64,000 nucleotides of DNA from Mariniphaga sp964559175 (GTDB taxonomy: Bacteria > Bacteroidota > Bacteroidia > Bacteroidales > Prolixibacteraceae): the NCBI GenBank assembly GCA_964559175.1, contig CAZLGT010000015.1, positions 18,594 through 82,593 on the forward strand, in the 5' to 3' direction. Position 1 is the stretch's first letter, and every line of letters starts with the position of its first letter. This document shows positions 25,584 to 33,819 of this stretch, piece by piece. The position numbers were made by a program, and so were the translations under genes. Below the pieces are notes generated by a model. The model ran no database searches and had not been told where the DNA came from. It saw only the letters and a list, made by a program, of their open reading frames with translations.

Positions 25584-28500
25584 ATGGCATTCAGAAAAGA
25601 TAACAAAGCAAAAGGTGGTTTCTCGAAAATTTCAATCAGCCTTTCGTCTCCGGAGGAAATTCTGGAAAGATCGTATGGCGAGGTTTTGAAACCCGAAACA
25701 ATAAACTACAGAACTTACAAACCTGAGCGGGATGGCTTGTTTTGCGAGCGCATTTTCGGTCCTGTGAAAGACTACGAATGCCATTGCGGTAAATACAAAC
25801 GAATCAGATACAAAGGTATCGTTTGCGACCGCTGTGGAGTTGAAGTAACCGAGAAAAAAGTCCGTCGCGAACGCATGGGGCATATTGCACTTGTGGTTCC
25901 GGTGGCTCATATCTGGTACTTCCGTTCGTTGCCCAACAAAATTGGTTATTTGCTCGGGCTTCCAACCAAAAAGCTCGATTCCATTATTTATTACGAAAGG
26001 TATGTGGTTATTAACCCCGGCGTTAAAGCAACCGACGGGGTTAAGCAACTCGACTTCCTTACTGAAGAAGAGTACCTCGATATTGTGGAAACCCTGCCCA
26101 AAGAGAACCAGTTCCTCGACGACGAAGACCCGAACAAATTTATTGCAAGGATGGGTGCAGAGGCTCTGTATGAAATTTTGAGCAGGCTCGACCTGGACGA
26201 TTTATCATTTACACTGAGGCACAAGGCCAATACCGAAACATCTCAGCAGCGGAAAAACGAAGCGTTAAAACGCCTTCAGGTTGTTGAAGCTTTCAGGGCC
26301 AGTAAAAACCTGAACCGCCCTGAATGGATGATTGTGAAAGTAGTTCCGGTTATTCCTCCTGATTTGAGACCACTGGTGCCGCTCGATGGCGGAAGATTTG
26401 CCACCTCCGATTTGAACGATCTTTACCGCAGGGTTATCATTCGTAACAACCGGCTGAAAAGGCTGATCGAAATAAAAGCACCTGAAGTTATCCTTCGGAA
26501 TGAAAAACGAATGTTGCAGGAATCTGTGGATTCTCTTTTCGATAACTCCCGGAAATCGAACGCTGTAAAAACCGAAAACAACCGGGCATTGAAATCGCTT
26601 TCCGACAGCCTGAAAGGGAAACAGGGACGTTTCCGCCAGAACCTGCTCGGTAAACGTGTTGACTATTCGGCGCGTTCGGTGATTGTTGTAGGACCGAAGC
26701 TAAAGATTCACGAATGTGGTATTCCGAAAGATATGGCCGCAGAGCTTTACAAACCATTTATCATCAGGAAACTGATTGAGCGTGGAATTGTAAAGACTGT
26801 AAAATCGGCCAAAAAGATTGTGGACAGAAAAGACCCGGTTGTTTGGGAAATTCTGGAGAATGTAATGAAAGGGCATCCGGTTCTGTTAAACCGTGCTCCC
26901 ACATTGCACAGGCTTTCTATTCAGGCATTCCAGCCGGTTATGATTGAAGGTAAAGCCATTCAGTTACATCCGCTGGTGTGTACTGGTTTTAACGCCGACT
27001 TCGACGGCGACCAGATGGCGGTGCATCTTCCGCTGGGGAATGCCGCTGTTTTGGAGGCACAATTGCTTATGCTTTCATCGCACAACCTGCTGAACCCTGC
27101 CAACGGCGCACCTATTCAGGTACCGTCACAGGACATGGTGCTTGGACTGTATTATATGACCAAGCCACGGAATGGGTCCAGGGGCGAAGGAATGACTTTC
27201 TACTCGCCCGAAGAGGTGATGATTGCCCACGATGAAAAAGTGATCGGACTGCATTCCATTATTAAGGTAAAGGTTGAAGATGTGGATGAAAACGGCGAGT
27301 ATTTCAAACACATTATTGAAACAACGGTTGGTCGTGTACTGTTTAACGAGTATGTGCCGCGGCAGGTGGGTTACATTAACCAGTTGCTTACCAAAAAATC
27401 GTTACGTACCATCATTTCCGATGTGTTTAAAAAATGCGGAAATGCAGAAACGGTAGCATTCCTCGATGCAATTAAAGACCTAGGGTACCACATGGCATAC
27501 AGGGGAGGTTTGTCCTTTAACATCGACGACGTAATTATTCCGGAGGACAAAGAAACCATTGTTGAGTCTGGATACGAAGAGGTGGATGAAGTGATTGCCA
27601 ACTACAATATGGGCTTCATTACCAACAATGAACGCTACAACCAGGTGATCGATATCTGGACGCACGCTAACTCAAGGCTTACTCAATCTGTAATGAAAAC
27701 CATCAGTACAGATGATCAGGGATTCAACTCCATTTATATGATGCTCGACTCCGGCGCCCGTGGATCGAAAGAACAGATTCGCCAGTTGTGCGGAATGAGG
27801 GGATTGATGGCCAAACCACAGAAGTCTGGCTCAACAGGGTCACAAATTATCGAAAACCCGATTTTGGCCAACTTCAAGGAAGGCCTTTCGGTACTCGAGT
27901 ACTTTATTTCAACCCACGGTGCTCGTAAAGGGCTGGCCGATACCGCACTGAAAACAGCCGATGCCGGTTACCTTACCCGCCGTTTGGTCGATGTTTCGCA
28001 GGATGTAATTATTTCTGAAGAAGACTGCGGAACTTTGCGTGGTATTGTGGCTACAGCCATTAAAAACAACGAAGAAGTTGTTGCTTCGCTGGGAGACCGT
28101 ATTGTCGGACGTACTTCTGTTCACGATATTTATCATCCGCTGAATGGTGATCTCATCATCAAATCGGGAGATAAAATTACCGAGGAAATTGCTCAGAAAA
28201 TTGAAGATTCACCCATCGAGAGCGTTGAAATTCGTTCTGTACTTACCTGCGAATCGAAAGTTGGGGTATGTACCAAATGTTACGGACGAAATCTTGCTAC
28301 CGGTTATATGGTTCAGAAAGGCGAAGCAGTGGGAGTTATCGCTGCACAGTCCATTGGCGAGCCAGGAACTCAGTTAACACTGCGTACCTTCCACGTAGGT
28401 GGTATTGCCGGCAACATTTCTGCTCAGTCGATGGTGGAAGCCCGCTACGACGGATATGTTGAAATTGAAGAATTGCGTTCTGTTTCGTTTAAAGGGGATG

Positions 28501-29840
28501 AAGATACACCTGTTGATATTGTTGTTAGCCGTTTGGCCGAACTTAAAATTGTTGACAAGAATACCAATATCCCGCTTTCAACTCACTCTATTCCCTACGG
28601 TTCAAAACTGTATGTGAAAAACGGTGAAGAAATAAGAAAAGGCAAACTGATTTGTGAATGGGACCCGTTCAACGGCGTAATTATTACTGAATTCGACGGG
28701 AAAGTTGAGTTTGAAAACTTGATTGAAGGCGTTACTTACCGCGAAGAATCGGACGAACAGACTGGTTACAGTGAAAAAGTAATTATTGAAACCCGTGATA
28801 AAACCAAGAACCCGACCCTGAAAGTAATGGATAAGAAGGGAGAAATGATTCGTTCATATAACCTTCCTGTTGGAGGTCATATCAGCGTTTCACAAGGTCA
28901 GGACGTGAAAGCAGGGATGGTTTTGGTGAAAATACCGAGAGCTGCCGGAAAAGCAGGCGACATTACAGGTGGGTTACCACGTGTAACCGAACTGTTTGAA
29001 GCACGTAATCCTTCCAATCCGGCGGTGGTTTCAGAGATTGACGGTGAGGTATCGTTGGGTAAAATCAAACGGGGTAACCGCGAAATCATAATTACCTCAA
29101 AAACCGGTGATGTGAAGAAATACCTGGTGCCGCTGTCGAAACAGATTCTGGTGCAGGAAAACGACTACATCAGAGCCGGAACTTCACTTTCCGACGGAGC
29201 TACCACGCCATCCGATATTCTGGCCATTAAAGGTCCTACGGCTGTTCAGGAATATATTCTGAACGAAGTGCAGGATGTGTACCGGATGCAGGGCGTGAAA
29301 ATTAACGATAAACACTTCGAGGTAATCATCCGCCAGATGATGCGTAAAGTGGAAATTGAAGACCCGGGCGACACCCGGTTCCTCGAAAAGCAAATTGTGG
29401 ATAAGAACGATTTTCTTTCGGAAAACGACTGGATTTGGAATAAGAAAGTGGTGATTGAACCGGGCGATGCCGAAGGTTTAAAAGCCGGACAAATTATTTC
29501 TGCAAGAAGGCTCAGAGATGAAAATTCACAGTTGAGAAGAAAGGACAGAAAACTGGTGGAATCCAGAGATGCCATACCTGCTACATCGAGTCAGATTCTG
29601 CAGGGAATTACCCGGGCTGCGCTGCAAACACGCAGCTGGCTGTCGGCGGCATCGTTCCAGGAAACCACAAAAGTTCTAAACGAAGCAGCCATTAACGGCA
29701 AAACCGATTACCTCGACGGACTGAAGGAGAACGTGATTTGCGGCCACCTGATTCCTGCCGGAACAGGGTTGAAAGAGTACAAAAACCTGATTGTGGGCTC
29801 TAAAGAAGAGTACGACAGGTTAATTGACATGAAAAAATAA
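25584..29840 (+). CDS. rpoC: DNA-directed RNA polymerase subunit beta'
   Basis: 1418 residues, full length. An N-terminal zinc ribbon has CHC...CDRC (~residues 68-89). The catalytic NADFDGDQMAVHLP (~residues 471-484) carries the three Mg2+-binding Asp. Also visible are the trigger-loop region (GARKGLADTALKTADAGYLT), a second zinc site with CESKVGVCTKCYGRN, and the C-terminal omega contact region. The operon continues into a DUF3467 gene four bases downstream. Confidence 0.98.
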   Translation: MAFRKDNKAKGGFSKISISLSSPEEILERSYGEVLKPETINYRTYKPERDGLFCERIFGPVKDYECHCGKYKRIRYKGIVCDRCGVEVTEKKVRRERMGHIALVVPVAHIWYFRSLPNKIGYLLGLPTKKLDSIIYYERYVVINPGVKATDGVKQLDFLTEEEYLDIVETLPKENQFLDDEDPNKFIARMGAEALYEILSRLDLDDLSFTLRHKANTETSQQRKNEALKRLQVVEAFRASKNLNRPEWMIVKVVPVIPPDLRPLVPLDGGRFATSDLNDLYRRVIIRNNRLKRLIEIKAPEVILRNEKRMLQESVDSLFDNSRKSNAVKTENNRALKSLSDSLKGKQGRFRQNLLGKRVDYSARSVIVVGPKLKIHECGIPKDMAAELYKPFIIRKLIERGIVKTVKSAKKIVDRKDPVVWEILENVMKGHPVLLNRAPTLHRLSIQAFQPVMIEGKAIQLHPLVCTGFNADFDGDQMAVHLPLGNAAVLEAQLLMLSSHNLLNPANGAPIQVPSQDMVLGLYYMTKPRNGSRGEGMTFYSPEEVMIAHDEKVIGLHSIIKVKVEDVDENGEYFKHIIETTVGRVLFNEYVPRQVGYINQLLTKKSLRTIISDVFKKCGNAETVAFLDAIKDLGYHMAYRGGLSFNIDDVIIPEDKETIVESGYEEVDEVIANYNMGFITNNERYNQVIDIWTHANSRLTQSVMKTISTDDQGFNSIYMMLDSGARGSKEQIRQLCGMRGLMAKPQKSGSTGSQIIENPILANFKEGLSVLEYFISTHGARKGLADTALKTADAGYLTRRLVDVSQDVIISEEDCGTLRGIVATAIKNNEEVVASLGDRIVGRTSVHDIYHPLNGDLIIKSGDKITEEIAQKIEDSPIESVEIRSVLTCESKVGVCTKCYGRNLATGYMVQKGEAVGVIAAQSIGEPGTQLTLRTFHVGGIAGNISAQSMVEARYDGYVEIEELRSVSFKGDEDTPVDIVVSRLAELKIVDKNTNIPLSTHSIPYGSKLYVKNGEEIRKGKLICEWDPFNGVIITEFDGKVEFENLIEGVTYREESDEQTGYSEKVIIETRDKTKNPTLKVMDKKGEMIRSYNLPVGGHISVSQGQDVKAGMVLVKIPRAAGKAGDITGGLPRVTELFEARNPSNPAVVSEIDGEVSLGKIKRGNREIIITSKTGDVKKYLVPLSKQILVQENDYIRAGTSLSDGATTPSDILAIKGPTAVQEYILNEVQDVYRMQGVKINDKHFEVIIRQMMRKVEIEDPGDTRFLEKQIVDKNDFLSENDWIWNKKVVIEPGDAEGLKAGQIISARRLRDENSQLRRKDRKLVESRDAIPATSSQILQGITRAALQTRSWLSAASFQETTKVLNEAAINGKTDYLDGLKENVICGHLIPAGTGLKEYKNLIVGSKEEYDRLIDMKK

Positions 29841-29844
29841 AAAC

Positions 29845-30184
29845 ATGGACGAAAAGAAGCAAAAGCAACAACAGTTGAATATTGAATTGAGTGAAGAAGT
29901 AGCCCAGGGGATTTATTCCAACCTGGCAGTGATTACCCATTCCAGTTCAGAGTTTGTCATCGACTTTGTGCGCATTATGCCTGGGATTCCCAAGGCGAAT
30001 GTAAAGTCGCGGGTGATTCTAACACCCGAACATGCCAAGCGGCTGCTGCTTGCCTTNNNNNNNNNNCTTGCAGGATAACATTAAAAAGTTTGAAGCTGTG
30101 CACGGGCCTGTCAAAAATTTGAAACAAGGCCCGGGGCAGGGAATGCCGCCCATGGGGTTTGGCGGACCAACGGCTCAGGCATAA
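29845..30184 (+). CDS. DUF3467 family protein, interrupted by an assembly gap
   Basis: Small protein of about 110 residues. MDEKKQKQQQLNIELSEEVA, GIYSNLAVITHSSSEFVIDF and MPGIPKANVKSRVILTPEHA match the DUF3467 pattern found downstream of rpoC in Bacteroidota. Ten Ns at 30057-30066 break the frame; reading resumes as LQDNIKKFEAVHGPVKN and ends with a Gly/Pro/Met-rich tail (GPGQGMPPMGFGGPTAQA), stop at 30182-30184. The bases CTT occur on both sides of the Ns; removing the Ns and one CTT restores the frame exactly, so the protein is probably intact in the organism. Function unknown. Confidence 0.85.
30057..30066. other. Assembly gap (10 N)
   Basis: Ten undetermined bases inside the DUF3467 gene, a scaffold join. 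The flanks end and begin with CTT. Confidence 0.99.
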
Positions 30185-30204
30185 GTTTATAACTGGAAAA
30201 TATG

Positions 30205-30245
30205 AAAAAGAGGGATCAGATTGCTGGTCCCTCTTTTCGTTTTTG
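30205..30245 (+). terminator. Terminator of the rpoBC operon
   Basis: AAAAAGAGGGATCAG pairs with CTGGTCCCTCTTTT (one G:T) around a 4-nt loop, followed by CGTTTTT. It lies 20 bp after the DUF3467 stop and also just downstream of the convergent DUF2200 gene, so it may serve both strands. Confidence 0.85.
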
Positions 30246-30249
30246 CAGT

Positions 30250-30600
30250 TTACTTCCTCAAAATTTTCTCCATAGCTTTGCCTCTGGCCAGTTCGTCCAC
30301 CAGCTTGTCCAAATAGCGGACTTTCTGCATCAATTCATCTTCTATTTCTTCCACGCGGTAGCCGCAAATTACGCCTTTAATTTTTGAAACATTCGGATTC
30401 AATTGTGGGGCCTGTGCGAAAAACGTTTCAAAATCGCTGTTGTTGTCAATTTGTTTCTGTAGGGTCTGCTTATAATAGCCTGTCAGCCAGAAAATAATTT
30501 CATCCACTTCAGCTTTTGTGCGTCCTTTTCGTTCAGCCTTTTGAATATATAAAGGATAAACTCGGGCAAATATCATTCGGTAAACTCTTTTAATATCCAT
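30250..30600 (-). CDS. DUF2200 family protein
   Basis: 116 residues. MDIKRVYRMIFARVYPLYIQ, KGRTKAEVDEIIFWLTGY and VICGYRVEEIEDELMQKVRY are the conserved segments of DUF2200. Soluble, alpha-helical, no signal peptide. These genes are scattered across bacteria with no assigned function. It converges on the rpoBC operon and borders the accessory island, of which it may be the last cassette. Confidence 0.85.
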   Translation of the reverse strand: MDIKRVYRMIFARVYPLYIQKAERKGRTKAEVDEIIFWLTGYYKQTLQKQIDNNSDFETFFAQAPQLNPNVSKIKGVICGYRVEEIEDELMQKVRYLDKLVDELARGKAMEKILRK

Positions 30601-30781
30601 AATAGTAGTTTTAAGTTTTAAACTTTTTCAGGGTTCAATTTCCAGATTTTTTCTGAAAAAGGCAAATGTCAGTGAAGTGCAGCCAAATCTGGCAGGACCT
30701 CTGCAATAAAAATTAAAACCTTAAAATCGGATTGGACCTTTCCCTGGATGGCGAACCGTTCCGAGTAATCGGGATGGCTGT

Positions 30782-30921
30782 GCTAACGGTCAGGTGCTAA
30801 ATTATCGGAGCGGGTTGCCTACGCTTTCCTGTCAGAAGGACAAGGGAAATCGGGCGTGAACCCGCCAACAGCGCACCACCAAACGCCGCCCTGAATTGGA
30901 GCGAAGAGGAAATCAGCGTAG
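30782..30921 (-). repeat. Large imperfect dyad with terminal CGTTAGC (attC-like candidate A)
   Basis: Read on the minus strand after the orphan gene stop: CTACGC (30916-30921) and TTTCC (30908-30912) pair with GGAAAGCGTAG (30819-30829). Inner arms GCGGGTT (30810-30816) and AACCCGC (~30858-30864) form another stem. The element ends with CGTTAGC (30782-30788). Size, dyad symmetry and terminal motif recall integron attC sites but do not match the GTTRRRY consensus exactly. Confidence 0.4.
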
Positions 30922-30982
30922 CTAAATTTGCAAAATGTGATGTGTTGGTTTTATTCACCTTTGCTATTTAAAATTAATTAAT

Positions 30983-31693
30983 TCAGTCTCTTCCATAAAA
31001 ATCCTCATCAATAACACGATACCCAATAACAAAATAATGGTCAGAATCTGAAAGTGATTTGTCATTTAAATCAGATGGTGGTTGATTGGGTCCACAAAAC
31101 TGGCGTACCTTTTGACCACTTACATTTGTTTCCCAACCAGCCGTAAATAATAATAGTGGAATGTTTTTACCGATTTCAAAGTCAGTTTCTTCAAATTTTC
31201 TTAAAAAGTAAACTCCATATTCTGGACGTGGTAATATACTTTCTCCAAATTGAAATTTTCCTGAATTTACAGAAATACGAAGTCGTAACTTGTCGGTTTT
31301 ATCTTTAAAATCTGGCATTTCACTTATAATTCTGATGTTTTTAAAATATTGATATTCAACCCGACTATTATTATCAAATCCCCAAAATTTTGTTGTTGAC
31401 CTATTAATTACGGTATCTTTGAGAAGTCGCGTATTTTCATATTCTTGATAATAAAACTCAAATTTATAATCTTTGTCTCTTGGAATTGGCAAATTCCATT
31501 TATAAATATTTATACCGAGCTGTACCAAAGCATCTCGGAAATCATTCATATTGAAAATGGTAAAATTTTCATCTGAAACAGTATCTTGAATTCTATAATC
31601 AAGATAGTCATTTTGAGCGTTATTCTTTTCAATAAATAAAAAGAACGATACGATAACAAGAAGGAAAGTTTTAGTTTTTTTCATTGTTTTCAT
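30983..31693 (-). CDS. Orphan secreted protein of the accessory island
   Basis: About 233-236 residues from the ATG at 31693 or 31684. MKKTKTFLLVIVSFFLFIEKNNAQ is a clear signal peptide. The mature part is rich in aromatic and charged residues (YKFEFYYQEYENTRLLKD, FWGFDNNSRVEYQYFKN), suggesting a beta-rich periplasmic or surface protein, and ends with SDSDHYFVIGYRVIDEDF. I recognise no family. It is markedly AT-richer than the core genes around it, and a structured repeat (31709-31796) ends just upstream of its start: signs of transfer. Confidence 0.65.
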   Translation of the reverse strand: MKTMKKTKTFLLVIVSFFLFIEKNNAQNDYLDYRIQDTVSDENFTIFNMNDFRDALVQLGINIYKWNLPIPRDKDYKFEFYYQEYENTRLLKDTVINRSTTKFWGFDNNSRVEYQYFKNIRIISEMPDFKDKTDKLRLRISVNSGKFQFGESILPRPEYGVYFLRKFEETDFEIGKNIPLLLFTAGWETNVSGQKVRQFCGPNQPPSDLNDKSLSDSDHYFVIGYRVIDEDFYGRD

Positions 31694-31708
31694 TTTAGTG
31701 TTCAAAAT

Positions 31709-31796
31709 TGCACCTACGTATTTACAAACCAACAAGTTGGGTTATTTCTCTATTATCAGGTTGGGACCACCGCCAATAAGGGGGTGTAGTCCCACT
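31709..31796 (-). repeat. Island dyad repeat, copy R1
   Basis: ~88 bp, alignable to copy R2 at 32624-32710 with about 80% identity over the core (shared CACCGCCAATAAGG and GGGTTATTTC). A hairpin is formed by TGGGAC (31762-31767) and GTCCCA (31789-31794) with CACC/GGTG inside. In R2 the same helix uses different bases, so pairing is conserved by compensatory change. On the minus strand it ends in TACGTAGGTGCA next to the orphan gene start. Confidence 0.75.
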
Positions 31797-31930
31797 ATTG
31801 TGCTGAAATAATTTCCAGATTGATTTTCTATTTTCTGTGATATTTTCCAGTGGTTATTCATAGATGTTGGTCTTCAAGGTTTAAAAATAGGAATCTTTTG
31901 CTAAAAACGTATACCAAATTTGTCGGAATA

Positions 31931-32091
31931 TTGAGCAGGTGACGGGGAGTCACCTGCTCAACTCTGGTAGTTCACCTGCTGACTTTTGGGGTCAGCTGGT
32001 AAATAGGCTTGATGGCGTACCCCGGTGGCTGTGCCAGGAGGTGCTTCGTTGGGCTTGACGGCTCACCGTCCAGCTGCCCGATTGGCGGGCA
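31931..32091. repeat. Cluster of hairpins between the two island genes (REP-like)
   Basis: Several stem-loops in 160 bp: TTGAGCAGGTGAC/GTCACCTGCTCAA around GGGGA (31931-31961, 13-bp perfect stem); ACCTGCTGAC/GTCAGCTGGT (31974-32000, one mismatch), whose arm repeats the CACCTGCT word of the first; GACGG-CTCA-CCGTC (32057-32070); TGCCCG-ATTGG-CGGGCA (32075-32091), 14 bp after the lipoprotein stop. Paired palindromes of this kind resemble REP/BIME elements. Confidence 0.65.
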
Positions 32092-32105
32092 TAATCTGTT
32101 AATTT

Positions 32106-32555
32106 TCAGAGTTCCAATCCATACAATAAGAATTCATTAGAGTCAAAATCTAATGTATCATTATCAACCACAAATCTATATCTCAGTTTAAATTCGCCAA
32201 TCTCATTAAATAATGATATAGTATCGTGTTTAGTCTCAGCCATATTTAAAACACCAAAATATCCCATAGGCCCCATCTGTGTGCAAGCAACCGCATATTC
32301 ACTCTCAATCCATTCACCATTCTCGTTTTTCAATATTTTTGTTGGACACAAATCAACATTATCACACTTATAATGATATGCTTGTTTGCTTAAATCATTT
32401 TTCAGGGTCACATCAATCTTGCTATTTACAACATATTCATTTTTACCTGTCACAATTTTAATGTTTTCGGTAGAGTCAATACTCTCCTTTTTGCAACTAA
32501 AAACGAAAATCATCAAAGCCAATGTAATAATTTGAATTAATCTTTTCATAAACAT
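32106..32555 (-). CDS. Orphan lipoprotein of the accessory island
   Basis: 147-149 residues; start at 32555 or, giving MKRLIQIITLALMIFVFSC, at 32549. The lipobox VFSC is followed by Lys-Lys, so the product is a lipoprotein. The mature domain (IVTGKNEYVVNSKIDVTLKN ... GEFKLRYRFVVDNDTLDFDS) looks like a small immunoglobulin-type beta sandwich, with two further Cys pairs (YKCDNVDLC; VACTQ). No family recognised. AT-rich relative to neighbours and flanked by repeats. Confidence 0.65.
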   Translation of the reverse strand: MFMKRLIQIITLALMIFVFSCKKESIDSTENIKIVTGKNEYVVNSKIDVTLKNDLSKQAYHYKCDNVDLCPTKILKNENGEWIESEYAVACTQMGPMGYFGVLNMAETKHDTISLFNEIGEFKLRYRFVVDNDTLDFDSNEFLLYGLEL

Positions 32556-32623
32556 CAATATTAAAAGTTTGTGTCAATAAGATGATCTTTCAGTAACAAT
32601 GGTTGCGTCGATATTATTCTGAT

Positions 32624-32710
32624 TGCTAACGTTTGTGAAATCCGCAAAGCCGGGTTATTTCGTTATTGTCAGGTTGGGATACACCGCCAATAAGGGTCTG
32701 TAACCCAACT
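32624..32710 (-). repeat. Island dyad repeat, copy R2
   Basis: Homologous to R1. The hairpin GTTGGG-A-TACA (32673-32683) pairs with TGTA-A-CCCAAC (32699-32709). On the minus strand it ends ACAAACGTTAGCA (CGTTAGC at 32625-32631), the same terminal word as the dyad at 30782. It lies between the cysK stop and the lipoprotein gene. Confidence 0.75.
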
Positions 32711-32748
32711 GTAGTTCCTCCTTTTCTGTTTCAGCATATGGTGGCTGT

Positions 32749-33660
32749 TCAGTACAACCCTTCCACCGAAAGGTACCTTTCTCCGTGGTCGTATGAGAAG
32801 GTTAAAATGCGCGAACCGGAAGGGAGTTCCTTTATTTTTTTGGCTACTGCTGCAAATGAAGCGCCCGAAGAAATCCCCACAAACATACCTTCCTGTTTGG
32901 CTGCTTTCTTTGCGTATTCATAAGCTTCTTCCTGGGTGACGGATATTGTTCCATCCAGCAGCTCTGTTTTCAGGTTGTCGGGGATAAATCCGGCGCCAAT
33001 TCCCTGAATTTTATGTGGTCCCGGTTCGCCGCCGCCAATAACAGGACTGTCGGCTGGTTCTACCGCAAATACCTTCAGGTTTGGAAATTCTTTTTTCAGC
33101 ACCTCTGCCACTCCGCTTATGTGACCACCTGTTCCAACACCGGTTATCAGGTAATCAATCCCTTCCGGAAAGTCGTGGATAATTTCCATTGCCGTTTTGG
33201 TTCTGTGGGCTTCCACATTGGCGGGGTTAGAAAACTGGAAAGGAATCCACGAGTTTTCGATTTCTGAAGCCAGCTCTTCTGCTCTGGCAATAGAGCCTTT
33301 CATTCCTTTTTCTTTAGGCGTTAGCACCAGTTCGGCCCCCAGGGCGGCAAGAACCTGCCGGCGTTCAATGGTCATCGACTCGGGCATAGTAAGAATTATG
33401 CGGTAGCCTTTCACTGCGGCCACAAGGGCCAGTCCAATTCCGGTATTGCCCGAGGTGGGTTCAATAATTACCGAACCTTCTTTCAAAATTCCCCTCTTTT
33501 CAGCATCATTCACCATTGAAAGAGCAATCCGGTCTTTAATGCTACCCCCCGGGTTGGTTTTTTCCATTTTTACCCATACTTCGTATTCAGAAGGGTAAAG
33601 GCGGTTTACCTTGATGTGGGGCGTGTTTCCAATGGTTTCCAAAATGTTTTGTGCTTTCAT
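32749..33660 (-). CDS. cysK: Cysteine synthase (O-acetylserine sulfhydrylase)
   Basis: 303 residues, PLP fold type II. The PLP Lys is in NPGGSIKDRIA (~residue 42), followed by PTSGNTGIGLA (substrate loop), the phosphate-binding GVGTGGHISG (~175-184), the KIQGIGAGFIP segment typical of CysK, and VGISSGAS near the C-terminus. It makes cysteine from O-acetylserine and sulfide. I start at the ATG at 33660 (MKAQNILETIGNTP). A Cys-rich leader ORF and a terminator lie directly upstream, implying control by charged tRNA-Cys. A repeat of the accessory island lies 39 bp beyond its stop. Confidence 0.93.
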   Translation of the reverse strand: MKAQNILETIGNTPHIKVNRLYPSEYEVWVKMEKTNPGGSIKDRIALSMVNDAEKRGILKEGSVIIEPTSGNTGIGLALVAAVKGYRIILTMPESMTIERRQVLAALGAELVLTPKEKGMKGSIARAEELASEIENSWIPFQFSNPANVEAHRTKTAMEIIHDFPEGIDYLITGVGTGGHISGVAEVLKKEFPNLKVFAVEPADSPVIGGGEPGPHKIQGIGAGFIPDNLKTELLDGTISVTQEEAYEYAKKAAKQEGMFVGISSGASFAAVAKKIKELPSGSRILTFSYDHGERYLSVEGLY

Positions 33661-33683
33661 AATTTGCAATTTTAATCGGTTTC

Positions 33684-33718
33684 AAAAAAAAAGCCTTCCT
33701 GGTTTCCCGGGAAAGCTT
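33684..33718 (-). terminator. Attenuator terminator in the cysK leader
   Basis: On the minus strand AAGCTTTCC and GGAAGGCTT (one G:U) form the stem around CGGGAAACCA, followed by an uninterrupted T-run (A-run at 33684-33692). It lies between the leader peptide stop and the cysK ATG, so it must be read through for cysK expression from the leader promoter. Confidence 0.85.
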
Positions 33719-33747
33719 CTATTGTAGTGATACAACATTTCTGATTG

Positions 33748-33819
33748 TCAACAAAACACGCTTTCTCCGGGTTGATTACCCAGACAACAAACAAATGTAT
33801 GGCATGTTCTGTTTTTCAT
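33748..33819 (-). CDS. Cys-rich leader peptide upstream of cysK
   Basis: 24 codons from ATG (33817-33819) to TGA (33748-33750), too short for usual gene calling. The 23-residue product begins MKNRTC, has TFVCCLGNQPGE in the middle and ends SVFC: Cys at positions 6, 11, 12 and 23, about ten times the usual frequency. Its stop is 87 bp before the cysK ATG and its codons overlap two arms of the attenuator. The peptide itself probably has no function beyond ribosome positioning. A weak -7-like TACATTGC on the minus strand lies about 15 bp upstream. Confidence 0.75.
   Translation of the reverse strand: MKNRTCHTFVCCLGNQPGESVFC

Larger units (their letters stand above)
33684..33819 (-). promoter_or_regulatory. 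Cysteine-responsive transcription attenuator of cysK
   Basis: Three competing helices, minus strand. Protector 1:2: TCTGGGT (33778-33784) with ACCCGGA (33766-33772), 5-nt loop. Antiterminator 2:3: CCCGGAGAAAGC (33760-33771) with GCTTTCCCGGG (33706-33716), 11 pairs with one bulged A. Terminator 3:4: 33684-33718. Segment 1 overlaps codons 12-14 of the leader peptide, directly after its tandem Cys codons. A ribosome stalled there would open 1:2, free segment 2 for 2:3 and prevent 3:4, as in classical amino-acid attenuators. Confidence 0.8.
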
